DNA of 49,220 nt from an uncultured Caulobacter sp. (GTDB lineage: Bacteria > Pseudomonadota > Alphaproteobacteria > Caulobacterales > Caulobacteraceae), in NCBI RefSeq assembly GCF_947036865.1, contig NZ_CAMQSF010000026.1, positions 1 to 49,220 of the forward strand, given 5' to 3'. How positions within the stretch are numbered: the first letter of the stretch is position 1; every line of letters begins with the position of its first letter. Shown here piece after piece: positions 31,450 to 43,086 of the stretch. Below the pieces are notes generated by a model. The model was not told where the DNA came from. It saw nothing but the letters and a program-made list of their open reading frames with translations, and made no database searches. The position numbers were made by a program, and so were the translations under genes.

Positions 31450-32658
31450 GTGGGCGAGGAGACCTTCGACGTCGCGGTGATCGGCGGCGGGCCGGCCGGG
31501 CTGATGGCGGCCGAGACGGTGGCCAAGGCCGGCAAGTCGGTGGCCGTGTTCGAGAAGATGCCGACCTTCGGGCGCAAGTTCCTGATGGCCGGGCGCGGCG
31601 GGCTGAACCTGACCCATTCGGAGGACTTCGAGCGGTTCGTGGCGCGCTATGGCGACCGCGCGGCGACGCTGCGGCCGATGCTCGAGGCCTTCTCCCCGGC
31701 GGACCTGGTCGCCTGGGCCGAGGGGCTGGGGCAGGAGACCTTCGTCGGGGCCAGCGGCCGGGTGTTCCCCAAGGCGATGAAGGCCTCGCCGCTGCTGCGG
31801 GCGTGGCTCTCGCGGCTGGAGGGGCAGGGCGTCCGGCTGCGGCCGCGCGCGGCCTGGAAGGGCTGGGACGCGGCGGGGCGGCTGCTGATAGAGGAGCCGG
31901 AGGGCCGCCGCGCGGTGCGGGCCCGCGCCGCCGTTCTCGCCCTGGGCGGGGCCAGCTGGCCGAAGCTCGGCTCGGACGCGGCCTGGGCGCCGCTGCTGCG
32001 CGTGGGCGGCTCGGAGATCGCGCCCTTCCGTCCTGCCAATTGCGGCTTCGACGTCGCCTGGAGCGAGGTATTCCGCGACCGCTTCGCCGGCGAGCCCTTG
32101 AAGAACGTGGCGCTGACCCTGGGCGGCGCGCGGGCGCGGGGCGACGCGATGATCGCCCGCTATGGCCTGGAGGGCGGGGCGGTCTACGCGCTGGGCGGAA
32201 CGGCGCGGGACGCGGCCCTGGCCGGCGGGGCGGTGCTGTCGGTCGACCTGCGGCCGGACATCCCCGCCGAGACGCTGGAGCGCCGCCTGCGCGCGCCGCG
32301 CGGCGGCCAGAGCCTGGCCAACTTCCTGCGCAAGGCCGTCAAGCTGTCGCCGGTCGAGGTCAATCTGCTGCGCGAGGCCCACGGCCTCGACCTGCCGGCC
32401 GAGCCGGCGGCCCTGGCGGCGGCGATCAAGGCCGCGCCGGTCGCGCTGACCGGCGTCCAGCCGCTGGAGCGGGCCATCTCGGCGGCCGGCGGCGTCCGGT
32501 TCGAGAGCCTGGACGGCCTGGCGCTGAAGTCCCGCCCCGACGTGATCCTGGCCGGCGAGATGCTGGACTGGGAGGCCCCGACCGGCGGCTACCTGCTGCA
32601 AGCCTGTTTCGCGACCGGCGTGGCGGCGGGCAGGGCGGCGTTGGGGCGGTTGGGTTAG
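31450..32658 (+). CDS. FAD-dependent flavoprotein (TIGR03862/HI0933-like)
   Basis: 402 residues from GTG 31450, just after the vapC stop. An N-terminal Rossmann motif VIGGGPAGLMAAE is followed by FGRKFLMAGRGGLNLTHSE and GASGRVFPKAMKASPLLRAWL, both hallmarks of the HI0933-like flavoprotein group. Near the C-terminus are GGVRFESLD and MLDWEAPTGGYLLQACFATG, completing the FAD site. Members are annotated as NAD(P)/FAD-dependent oxidoreductases without a firm substrate. Length is normal. It converges on the hydrolase-HIT gene across a repeat element. Confidence 0.88.
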   Translation: MGEETFDVAVIGGGPAGLMAAETVAKAGKSVAVFEKMPTFGRKFLMAGRGGLNLTHSEDFERFVARYGDRAATLRPMLEAFSPADLVAWAEGLGQETFVGASGRVFPKAMKASPLLRAWLSRLEGQGVRLRPRAAWKGWDAAGRLLIEEPEGRRAVRARAAVLALGGASWPKLGSDAAWAPLLRVGGSEIAPFRPANCGFDVAWSEVFRDRFAGEPLKNVALTLGGARARGDAMIARYGLEGGAVYALGGTARDAALAGGAVLSVDLRPDIPAETLERRLRAPRGGQSLANFLRKAVKLSPVEVNLLREAHGLDLPAEPAALAAAIKAAPVALTGVQPLERAISAAGGVRFESLDGLALKSRPDVILAGEMLDWEAPTGGYLLQACFATGVAAGRAALGRLG

Positions 32659-32660
32659 CT

Positions 32661-32751
32661 GGAAATCCTCGCCCCTCGACAAGCTCAGGGTGAGGATTTC
32701 CGATCAACCGCCGGCTATCGCCCTCACCCCGAGCCTGTCGAAGGGGGAGGG
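32661..32751. repeat. palindromic intergenic repeat (CTCGACAAGCTCAGG type)
   Basis: Sits between convergent stops. CCTCGACAAGCTCAGGGTGAGG (32674-32695) can pair with CCTCACCCCGAGCCTGTCGAAG (32722-32743). A shorter alternative hairpin GGAAATCCTC/GAGGATTTCC (32661-32701) uses part of the same arm, so the two folds exclude each other. The sequence type is widespread in alphaproteobacterial intergenic DNA. Confidence 0.75.
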
Positions 32752-32760
32752 CGACGCACC

Positions 32761-34125
32761 TCACCTCATCGCCGCTCGGATCTTCGCCGCCATCGCCTCC
32801 AGGTCCTTCGGATCGGCGGGGGCGTTCTCGGCCAGATAGACGGGCTTGCCGGCGATGCGCGGGATCACGTGGACGTGCAGGTGCGGCACGCTCTGGCCGA
32901 CGCCGTTGTTCTGCACGATCATGAAGCCCTGAAGGCCGAGCGCGTCGACCTCGGCCTGGCCGACCTTCTGGGCGACGGCCATCACCTTGGCCAGGTCCCC
33001 GGGGTCGATCTCCAGCAGGTTGCGGGCCTTGGAGGTCTTGGAGATCACCAGGACGTGGCCGGGCTCCATCGGGGCGCGGTCCATGAAGGCGAGGACGTCG
33101 GCGTCCTCATAGACCTTGTAGGCCGGCAGCTCGCCGCGCAGGATCCTGGCGAACGGATTGTTCGGGTCATAGGCCGCCTTCAGCGGGATGGCCGGGCCGG
33201 CGGGCAGGATGCTCGGATCGAAGCGGGCCAGCCAGCGCAGGACCTCGCTCTCCAGGGCAATGCGCGAGTCCGAGAAGCTGTGGTCGGTCGGGTAATAGGC
33301 CTCGGTCAGGTCCTTGGCGCCGGCGGCCCTGGCCGCGGCGGCCTGCTTGCGAACCGCCGGCGCGTTGGCGAACTCCGCGCCGATCATCAGCACCGGCCGG
33401 TCGGCGATCTTGGCGCTGAGGTTCTCGAGGTCCAGCTTGGCCTTGTCGCGGATCAGCTCGTCGGCCAGGGCCTCGGCCGTGGTCGCCAGGGGCGCGGCGC
33501 CGGCGCGGAGGGACTCGGCGACGGCCTTGCGGCCCTCGGCGCTGTCGGGAACCTGGGCCGCGTCTTCGGCGATGTTCCAAGCGTCGATCATCACCGTCCC
33601 GGCCACGCGCGGGTCGGCCGCCGCGGCGCTGGCGGCCATGAAGCCGCCCATGCTGTGGCCGGCCACGACGATGCGCTTGGGGTCGATGTGGTATTTGGCG
33701 AGGTTGGCCGGATCCAGCAACCAGGCCACCGCCGCCTCGCTGTCGACGCGGGCGTTAGCGAAGCTGAACTGGCCCTGGCTGCCCCCGGCGCCGCGATGTT
33801 TGATCCGCAGGGTGTTCCAGCCGGCGCGGCGCACGGCCTCCAGCAGGTCGATATTGGTATCGTTGCCGGATAAGCCGTGCAGGAACAGCAGCGTCGGGTG
33901 CGGCTGGTCGCCCGAGGCCGTGTATAGGATGGCGTTGATCTTCGAGCCGGCGACATCGATCCGGAAGGCGGCCATGCCGGCCGGATGGTCCTTGTCGCGC
34001 GGCGGATCGGCGACCACGGCGCGCGGCGTGGGCGGGGCCTTGAGCTCGGCCCGAGCCGGGGGCGCGAGGACTAGGACCAGACTGGCGAGACCCAGCGTCA
34101 GTTGGGCGGCAAAGTTGCGTTTCAT
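32761..34125 (-). CDS. secreted alpha/beta-hydrolase fused to a HIT domain
   Basis: 454 residues in one frame. Residues 1-26 are a Sec signal peptide (ends PPARA). Residues 50-305 are an alpha/beta-hydrolase: TLLFLHGLSGN (oxyanion loop), nucleophile Ser158 in AGHSMGG, and His282 in TDHSFSD. Residues 318-454 are a full HIT domain: YDPNNPFARILRGELPAYKVYED, MEPGHVLVIS, and the histidine triad HLHVHV (His415, 417, 419). HIT proteins normally cleave nucleoside phosphoramidates in the cytoplasm, so a signal peptide ahead of one is odd. No start codon or Shine-Dalgarno sequence lies at the junction. The DUF2165 gene is 15 bases upstream. Confidence 0.88.
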   Translation of the reverse strand: MKRNFAAQLTLGLASLVLVLAPPARAELKAPPTPRAVVADPPRDKDHPAGMAAFRIDVAGSKINAILYTASGDQPHPTLLFLHGLSGNDTNIDLLEAVRRAGWNTLRIKHRGAGGSQGQFSFANARVDSEAAVAWLLDPANLAKYHIDPKRIVVAGHSMGGFMAASAAAADPRVAGTVMIDAWNIAEDAAQVPDSAEGRKAVAESLRAGAAPLATTAEALADELIRDKAKLDLENLSAKIADRPVLMIGAEFANAPAVRKQAAAARAAGAKDLTEAYYPTDHSFSDSRIALESEVLRWLARFDPSILPAGPAIPLKAAYDPNNPFARILRGELPAYKVYEDADVLAFMDRAPMEPGHVLVISKTSKARNLLEIDPGDLAKVMAVAQKVGQAEVDALGLQGFMIVQNNGVGQSVPHLHVHVIPRIAGKPVYLAENAPADPKDLEAMAAKIRAAMR

Positions 34126-34140
34126 CGGGTCATATCCTCT

Positions 34141-34650
34141 TCAAGCCTTATCGTCTCGCCGAGGCGCCGAACCCTGGCCCGTCAGCAGGATCACCAGCAC
34201 CGCCGCGTGCAGCAGAAAGAACCGCGCCGCGGCGTCCGTGCCGCCCCAGGTGCTGGACTGCCACATCAGGAACCACTCGCCGCCGATCGCCACGAAGCCG
34301 GCGCCGTACAGGAGCATGGCGGCTGTCAGACCGGCCACGGGGACGCCCAGCGCCGCCTCGAAGGCCTCGACGTCGCGCGCCCGGCGAAGGAGCCGCGCCG
34401 CGCCCAGCGTCAGCAGCGTCGCGCTGAGCCCTTCGGCGGCGATGATCAGCAGATAGGCCAGGCGCTGGGCGGGCTCCCATGGGATAGCGCGCCACAGCTG
34501 GGTCGAATGGGGAAAGATGCTGTCCATCGCCAGCACGTGCCGCACGAAGTCCCAGTTGGCGCCGTAGTCCGCGATGTTGTTGAAGGTCACCAGGGCCATC
34601 AGCAGCGCCATCGCGGCGACCAGGCCGGCCTTGCAGTACCGTATCAACAT
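34141..34650 (-). CDS. DUF2165 family membrane protein
   Basis: 169 residues from ATG 34650. Four hydrophobic segments: CKAGLVAAMALLMALVTF, LAYLLIIAAEGLSATLLTLG, LTAAMLLYGAGFVAIGGEWF and FFLLHAAVLVILL. They enclose the signature NNIADYGANWDFVRHVLAMDSIFP and the conserved WxxMWQSSxWxG motif. This matches DUF2165, predicted small integral membrane proteins of unknown function. It lies 15 bases upstream of the hydrolase-HIT gene on the same strand and is likely cotranscribed with it. It diverges from the rplJ promoter. Confidence 0.85.
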   Translation of the reverse strand: MLIRYCKAGLVAAMALLMALVTFNNIADYGANWDFVRHVLAMDSIFPHSTQLWRAIPWEPAQRLAYLLIIAAEGLSATLLTLGAARLLRRARDVEAFEAALGVPVAGLTAAMLLYGAGFVAIGGEWFLMWQSSTWGGTDAAARFFLLHAAVLVILLTGQGSAPRRDDKA

Positions 34651-34745
34651 CGCGCGCGCGCCCCCGCCCGGTTCATCGTCGCGCTTGGCATAACATGGAT
34701 CGCGGGATGTCAAGGATGGCGGCCAGGCGGGCTTTCGGGCGGCGG

Positions 34746-34774
34746 TTGATCTTCACGCCCGTTTCGTCTATACG
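34746..34774 (+). promoter_or_regulatory. rplJL promoter
   Basis: TTGATC (34746-34751) and TATACG (34769-34774) are separated by exactly 17 bases, the best housekeeping-type match in the gap. The transcript would carry a leader of about 275 bases. Confidence 0.65.
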
Positions 34775-34776
34775 GC

Positions 34777-35055
34777 CCGCCTCTTCGACGGAGTCCGCTC
34801 CGCTGGAGAACCTGTTTGAGAACTGCGGGGCGTGGGGTCACCAACGCCGTAATCGAGGAAGAGCCCTTCCTCGCCGTCGGGAGACAGGGATAGAGACGCC
34901 AAGGTCTCCCGCTCGTGGCTTTAGCCCGAGACCGGAGCGCGGCCGACTTTCCTTGGAACAGGCAAATGCGACTCGCATGCGGGAGCGATCCCGCGTGGGA
35001 AGCGCAATTGGCTGCCGGAATGGTCCGGCCGCTGCTAACTGAGTAGGAGACCGCA
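34777..35055 (+). promoter_or_regulatory. L10-type leader of rplJL mRNA
   Basis: A long structured leader. CGAGGAAG/CTTCCTCG (34855-34874) and GGGAGAC/GTCTCCC (34880-34910) form two stems; the second encloses GACGCCAAG (34895-34903), also present in the rplK leader. In many bacteria the L10-L12 complex binds such leaders to repress translation. GGAG precedes the rplJ ATG. The assignment rests on position and structure. Confidence 0.5.
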
Positions 35056-35574
35056 ATGGACCGCGCTCAAAAGCAGGAGTCGATCGAGACGCTCAAGGGC
35101 GTCTTCGCCGACGCCGGCGCTGTCGTCGTGACCCACTACATGGGTCTGACCGTTGCGGAAATGACCGACCTTCGTCTTCGCCTCCGCAAGGAAGGCGCCG
35201 CGATCAAGGTTGTGAAGAACACCCTGGCCCTCAAGGCTCTGGACGGCAAGCTCGGCGACAAGGGCGAAAAGCTCTTCACCGGCCCGGTCGCCATCGCCTA
35301 CGGCCCGGACGCCGTGTCGGCCGCCAAGGTCGCCGTCCAGTTCGCCAAGGAAAACGACAAGTTCAAGCTCGTCGGCGGCGTTCTGGACCAGACCAACGTG
35401 CTGGACGAGAACGGCGTGAAGGCTCTGGCGACCCTGCCGTCGCTGGACGAACTGCGTGGCAAGCTCATCGGCCTCATCCAGGCTCCGGCGACCAAGATCG
35501 CTGGCGTCCTGCAGGCTCCGGCCGGCCAGCTGGCTCGCGTCTTCAACGCCTACGCGACCAAAGACGCCGCGTAA
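35056..35574 (+). CDS. rplJ: 50S ribosomal protein L10
   Basis: 172 residues, normal length. Diagnostic segments are MDRAQKQESIETLKGVFADAGAVVVTHYMGLTV, the KVVKNTLALKAL motif that contacts 23S rRNA, and a C-terminal helix (PAGQLARVFNAYATKD) that binds L7/L12 dimers. L10 forms the base of the L7/L12 stalk that recruits translation factors. It is the first gene of the rplJL unit, behind a strong promoter and a structured leader probably used for feedback control. Confidence 0.99.
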   Translation: MDRAQKQESIETLKGVFADAGAVVVTHYMGLTVAEMTDLRLRLRKEGAAIKVVKNTLALKALDGKLGDKGEKLFTGPVAIAYGPDAVSAAKVAVQFAKENDKFKLVGGVLDQTNVLDENGVKALATLPSLDELRGKLIGLIQAPATKIAGVLQAPAGQLARVFNAYATKDAA

Positions 35575-35618
35575 CGGTCATCCCCGCATCTATCCCAATC
35601 TCTCTAAGGAACTGACAC

Positions 35619-36005
35619 ATGTCCAAGCTCGAAAAGCTGGTTGAAGAACTGTCGACCCTCTCGGTCCTCGAAGCTGCTGAACTCTCGAAGCTGCTGGAAG
35701 AAAAGTGGGGCGTCTCGGCCGCCGCTCCGGTGGCCGTGGCCGCCGTCGCCGGCGCTGGCGCCGCTGCTCCGGCCGAAGCCGCCGAAGAGCAAACCGAGTT
35801 CACCGTTGTCCTGCTGGACGGCGGCGACAAGAAGATCAACGTGATCAAGGAAGTCCGCGGCGTCCGTCCGGACCTCGGCCTGAAGGAAGCCAAGGACCTG
35901 GTCGAAGGCGCTCCGCAGAACGTCGTCGAAAACGTCTCGAAGCAACAAGCCGAAGAAGTTTCGAAGAAGCTCACGGAAGCCGGCGCCAAGGTCCAAATCA
36001 AGTAA
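35619..36005 (+). CDS. rplL: 50S ribosomal protein L7/L12
   Basis: 128 residues. The N-terminal dimerisation domain ([32 protein letters not shown]) comes first, then an Ala/Val/Pro-rich flexible hinge. The C-terminal domain ([42 protein letters not shown]) binds elongation factors and stimulates their GTPase. It is 44 bases downstream of rplJ with a purine-rich site (AAGGA) before the ATG. A strong terminator follows, so rpoBC are not obviously cotranscribed with it, unlike in many bacteria. Confidence 0.99.
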   Translation: MSKLEKLVEELSTLSVLEAAELSKLLEEKWGVSAAAPVAVAAVAGAGAAAPAEAAEEQTEFTVVLLDGGDKKINVIKEVRGVRPDLGLKEAKDLVEGAPQNVVENVSKQQAEEVSKKLTEAGAKVQIK

Positions 36006-36054
36006 TCCGATCCCGGCGTTTCGTCGGGAACGGGTTCCTTGCGGAACCGCCGAA

Positions 36055-36092
36055 GCGGCCTCGGAGGGAAACCTCCGGGGCCGTTTTCTTTT
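36055..36092 (+). terminator. intrinsic terminator after rplL
   Basis: CGGCCTCGGAGG-GAAA-CCTCCGGGGCCG forms a 12-base-pair stem with one G-U pair and a GAAA loop, followed by TTTTCTTTT, 50 bases after the rplL stop. Confidence 0.9.
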
Positions 36093-36131
36093 GAGGTCCG
36101 TGACGTCTGCGACGGGTGGACAAAGCGGTCA

Positions 36132-36322
36132 CAAGGAAACCCCTCTCATGGAGAGAGGGAGGGGCCCGCGCCGCAGGCGTGGGAGGGTGAGAGGGTAGGC
36201 GAAGCCCGAGGATGCTTCTGGCGCTGCTTGGATCCATGTGCCGGCACGCCGGCTGACGGCGTAACCACTCACCCTCCCAAGCTTCGCTTGGGCCCCTCCC
36301 TCTCTCTAAGAGAGAGGGCTTT
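36132..36322. repeat. palindromic repeat, family A, long form, left copy of inverted pair
   Basis: About 190 bases: CCCTCTCATGGAGAGAGGGA...GGGAGGGTGAG..., a central CCATGTGCCGGCACGCCGGC hairpin region, then CTCACCCTCCCAAGC...CCCTCTCTCTAAGAGAGAGGG. The reverse complement is repeated almost base for base at 48558-48750. The shared interior, including GCGCTGCTTGGATCCATGTG, shows recent common origin rather than chance similarity of REP arms. Confidence 0.88.
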
Positions 36323-36348
36323 TCTCACCGTCCCACTAGGGGCGTTAG

Positions 36349-36540
36349 CCGACCTCCCCAGGTCGGGGCGAACCTTACATCTCTTGGAGGCCGCAGCGTG
36401 CAGGGCTGATCAGGTCAGTCAAGGATCGCCTTCGGCGACCGCTCCGCGGCGACGCGCAGCGTCGTCCTTGAGTGACCTGATCAGCCCTGCGATCGTCTCA
36501 CCGTGAGATGTAAGGAGGGCTCCTTCTCGGCGAGAAGGGC
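36349..36540. repeat. composite repeat: hairpin module plus large inverted repeat
   Basis: CCGACCT-CCCC-AGGTCGG (36349-36366) and TTACATCTCTTGGAGGCCGC match, in inverse, the modules at 48487-48531 and 47662-47704. After CAGGGCT comes an inverted repeat whose 25-base arms (36401-36425, 36465-36489) differ at one position, plus outer CTTACATCTC/GAGATGTAAG. AGGGCT recurs at 36516-36521, where homology to the 48-kb copy resumes (CCTTCTC). With the family A repeat it fills the rplL-vapB gap; no gene is evident. Confidence 0.75.
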
Positions 36541-36627
36541 GGATCAACGGAACTAAACGACACCGGCGCCGATAGGCGGCGAAACGGAGGGGCCCTCCGC
36601 CCCCATTCCCCAACCCCGCTCAATCGC

Positions 36628-36645
36628 GTATACACACGTGATCAC
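36628..36645. promoter_or_regulatory. overlapping palindromes upstream of second vapB
   Basis: GTATAC (36628-36633), CACGTG (36635-36640) and GTGATCAC (36638-36645) lie in one 18-base stretch, 20 bases before the antitoxin ATG. They are a likely operator for the VapBC complex overlapping the -10 region. Confidence 0.45.
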
Positions 36646-36664
36646 CTGTCCGGAGCCTCTCTCC

Positions 36665-36904
36665 ATGGCCAGAGCCACCAGCCGGACCTTTCGCAGCGGC
36701 AATAGCGAGGCCGTCCGCCTGCCGCGCGACGTGGCGTTCGGGGGCGACGTCGAGCTGACTATCGTCCGCTCCGGAGACGTCCTGACCATCTATCCCGCCA
36801 AGCCGCCGATCTCGGCGCTGCTGAAGACGCTCGACGCGCTGCCGAGGCCGAAGTCGGTCGAGGTCCGCGACGACGAGGACCTGCCCGAGCGGCCGGGTCT
36901 CTGA
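36665..36904 (+). CDS. vapB: type II antitoxin VapB (AbrB/VagC-type)
   Basis: 79 residues from ATG 36665. The N-terminal SpoVT/AbrB-like swapped-hairpin domain is clear: TFRSGNSEAVRLPRDVAFGGDVELTIVRSGDVLTIYP. The C-terminus (DDEDLPERPGL) is the acidic toxin-binding tail. This class (VapB/VagC) differs from the ribbon-helix-helix-like antitoxin at 30814, so the two pairs are not duplicates. The toxin frame begins one base after its stop. Expression is probably autoregulated through the palindromes upstream. Confidence 0.9.
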   Translation: MARATSRTFRSGNSEAVRLPRDVAFGGDVELTIVRSGDVLTIYPAKPPISALLKTLDALPRPKSVEVRDDEDLPERPGL

Positions 36905-36905
36905 A

Positions 36906-37292
36906 TTGGCTTTCCTGCTCGACACCTGCGTGGCGATCGGCCTGCGCGACGGCGATCCGGCGGTGACGGAGAAAATCGCGGCGCTGGACGGCGCGATCCT
37001 GCTGTCGGTGGTCAGCCGCGTCGAGCTGGAAGGCGGCGTCTATCGGGATCCGGCGGATGTCGGGACGCGACGCGCGCGGCTGGACGCGATCCTGGCGGCG
37101 CTGCCGGTTCTGGCCTTCGACGACCAGGCGGCGGAGGCCTATCGCGCCATCGTCGAGGCGGCCGGCTATTCGCGGCGCAAGCTGTTGGACAGGATGATCG
37201 CGGCCCAGGCGCTGGTTCACCGCGCGGCGGTGGTGACGCAAAATCCCGCGGATTTCCGCGATATTCCCGGCTTGGAGGTGGTGGCTTGGTGA
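36906..37292 (+). CDS. vapC: PIN-domain ribonuclease toxin VapC
   Basis: 128 residues starting at TTG 36906, one base after the antitoxin stop. PIN-domain acidic residues: Asp6 (LLDTCVAI), Glu40 (SRVELEGGV), Asp95 (LLDRMIAAQAL) and Asp116 (NPADFRDIPGL). The closing NPADFRDIPGLEV is typical of VapC toxins paired with VagC-like antitoxins. Length is normal and no disruption is seen. Its TGA overlaps the GTG of the BNR-repeat gene by four bases, so that gene may be cotranslated with the toxin. Confidence 0.9.
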   Translation: MAFLLDTCVAIGLRDGDPAVTEKIAALDGAILLSVVSRVELEGGVYRDPADVGTRRARLDAILAALPVLAFDDQAAEAYRAIVEAAGYSRRKLLDRMIAAQALVHRAAVVTQNPADFRDIPGLEVVAW

Positions 37293-38314
37293 CGCGACGT
37301 GAACTGATGGCCGCCGGCGCCGCCGCCCTGGCCGCGACGCCCGCCTTCGCCCAGGACCATCTGGGCGGCATCCGCATGCCCGCTTCCACCACCGAAAGCG
37401 AACTCCGCGGCCTCTCGCCGACCGGCGGCAAGACGTACTGGGCCTCGGGCTCCAAGGGCTGGATCATCCGGGGCAAGGACGAGCGGCAGGACGCCATGCG
37501 GATCGTCGGGGCCGAGGGGCTGGACTTTCGGGGGCTGCACGCGCTCGACGACCATCACGTGCTGGCCATGAGCGCCGGGCCGGGCGGCGCCTCGCAGCTG
37601 TGGCGGACGAGCGACGGCGGCAAGACCTGGAAGCGGATCGTGGTCAATACCGACCCTGACGGCTTCTGGGACTCGATCGCCTTCGTCGACCCCAAGCGCG
37701 GCTTTATCCTCGGCGACCCTACGCAGGGGCGGTTCACGGTGCTCTACACCGCCGACGGCGGCGAGACCTGGACGCGGCTGAAGGCCGAGGGCGTGCCGCC
37801 GGCGGCGGCCAACGAGGGGGCCTTCGCGGCCAGCAACGGCTGCGTGGCGATCGGCCGCCATGGCCAGGTGGCGTTCTGCACCGGCGGCGCGGGCCGGGCG
37901 CGGGTCTATCTGTCGCGCGGCGGGGGCGGAGTGTTCGTGGCGCTGGAGACGCCGATCCTGGCCGACGCGGCCTCGAAGGGCGCCTTCGCCGTCGCCTTCG
38001 CCAAGGACGGGACGCTGTGGGTCTGCGGCGGCGACTACCGGAACCCGACCGCGCCGGGCGTGAACCTGGCGCGGCTGGCGCCGGGCGGTCTGACCTTCGA
38101 GGCGGTCGCGGCGCCGCCGGGCTATCTGTCGTCGGTCGCGGTTCTGGGCGACACGGTGATGGCCACGGGCCTGGCGGGCACGATCGCCAGCCGGGGCGGC
38201 GCGGCGTTCCAGAGGGTGTCGGCGGCGCCGATGAACACCGTGCGGCTGACCTCGAAAAAGACGGCCGTGCTGTGCGGGCCGAAGGGGGCGATCGGGCTTT
38301 GGCGGGCGGGGTAG
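37289..38314 (+). CDS. exported BNR-repeat protein (Ycf48-like beta-propeller)
   Basis: 341 residues from GTG 37289, whose binding site GGAGG is at about 37274-37278. The N-terminus TRRELMAAGAAALAATPAFAQ looks like a Tat signal peptide (twin Arg, Ala-x-Ala cleavage). The body has BNR/Asp-box repeats (TSDGGKTWKR, TADGGETWTR) and propeller-like blades of about 45 residues, as in Ycf48/HCF136-like and sialidase-fold proteins. In non-phototrophs the role is unknown. The GTGA overlap with vapC is unusual for a secreted protein. Confidence 0.82.
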   Translation: MTRRELMAAGAAALAATPAFAQDHLGGIRMPASTTESELRGLSPTGGKTYWASGSKGWIIRGKDERQDAMRIVGAEGLDFRGLHALDDHHVLAMSAGPGGASQLWRTSDGGKTWKRIVVNTDPDGFWDSIAFVDPKRGFILGDPTQGRFTVLYTADGGETWTRLKAEGVPPAAANEGAFAASNGCVAIGRHGQVAFCTGGAGRARVYLSRGGGGVFVALETPILADAASKGAFAVAFAKDGTLWVCGGDYRNPTAPGVNLARLAPGGLTFEAVAAPPGYLSSVAVLGDTVMATGLAGTIASRGGAAFQRVSAAPMNTVRLTSKKTAVLCGPKGAIGLWRAG

Positions 38315-38330
38315 GGGGCGACAGAGAGAT

Positions 38331-38451
38331 TTCCCTCTCCCCTCGCGGGAGAGGGTGGCCGCCGAAGGCGGTCGGGTGAGGGGGCGCGCGGCGTCGCCGA
38401 GAAACCCCTCATCCGACGCTTCGCGCCACCTTCTCCCGCAAGGGGAGAAGG
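38331..38451. repeat. palindromic intergenic repeat, family A, copy 4
   Basis: Outer arms TTCCCTCTCCCCTCGCGGGA and CTTCTCCCGCAAGGGGAGAAG, inner GGTGGCCGCCGAAGGCGGTC and CCTCATCCGACGC. It is closest to the copy at 30617 and lies between the BNR-repeat and DUF1328 genes. Confidence 0.8.
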
Positions 38452-38513
38452 ACGTCATCGGCCTCGTCCGCCACGCCCGGGGAACCTCTCCCAACGCCCG
38501 ACGTTATCCCCGC

Positions 38514-38672
38514 ATGCTCAAGCTCGCCGGCGTCCTGCTCGTTCTGATGATCCTGTTCGGGGTCCTGGGGTTCGTCGCCAATGTGGCGGGCGCGATCACC
38601 AAGGTGGCGTTCTTCGTCTGCCTGATCGGGCTGGGCGTCTCGCTGGTCGTGAAGATGCTGAAGAAGGCCTAA
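38514..38672 (+). CDS. DUF1328-like small membrane protein (52 aa)
   Basis: 52 residues, almost entirely two hydrophobic helices ([24 protein letters not shown] and [19 protein letters not shown]) with a basic end (LKKA). The GVLGF..VAGA(I)..K..FFV pattern matches DUF1328 (YtjA-like), widespread small inner-membrane proteins of unknown role, often stress-induced. The ATG at 38514 begins right at the first helix. It lies directly upstream of the rpoB leader. Confidence 0.78.
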   Translation: MLKLAGVLLVLMILFGVLGFVANVAGAITKVAFFVCLIGLGVSLVVKMLKKA

Positions 38673-39012
38673 AGGGCCTCTTCCGCCGATATCCTGGGTC
38701 TTGAGGGACCGCCGGGTCCGGCGTCTTTACGACATCTTACGAATCCCCCTTTTCTTCCGCGCTCGCATCCCCTATATCCGCCGGCTCACGAAGATATTCG
38801 CGGAGCGCGCGTGCGCGCGTCCGCCGTTACGCCCCGAGGCGCGGTCAGCCGCCCTCCGATCAGCGCGAAGGGGCGCCCGTCAGGCTTCCGGTCCCGGTCG
38901 CCCGACAGGGGAATTCCAGCGTCCGCGGCTCTCGGAGCACGAGAGCGGCGAGGGTGGACGCCCAGGCAATTCGAACTCACGCGCGGACTCCATCCGCGCC
39001 CAGGGAAAACAC
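38673..39012 (+). promoter_or_regulatory. rpoB promoter and leader region
   Basis: 340 bases with no separate gene. A possible -10 (TATATC near 38774) lacks a good -35, and a CcrM-type GAATC lies near 38741. The rpoB frame stays open upstream to 38701, but the residues are basic low-complexity and not RpoB-like, so this is probably untranslated leader. GC-rich hairpins (GCGCGCGTGCGCGC near 38806) may cause pausing. Confidence 0.4.
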
Positions 39013-43083
<4,071 letters not shown>

Positions 43084-43086
43084 TGA

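Noticed and set aside
36039..36613. Several 64-155-residue frames in the rplL-vapB gap
   Set aside because: They coincide with inverted repeats that recur at 48 kb, giving the same peptide strings; the DNA repeat explains them.
38701..39012. A 104-residue N-terminal extension of RpoB
   Set aside because: The frame is open but the residues are basic low-complexity, and RpoB of this group begins [16 protein letters not shown].
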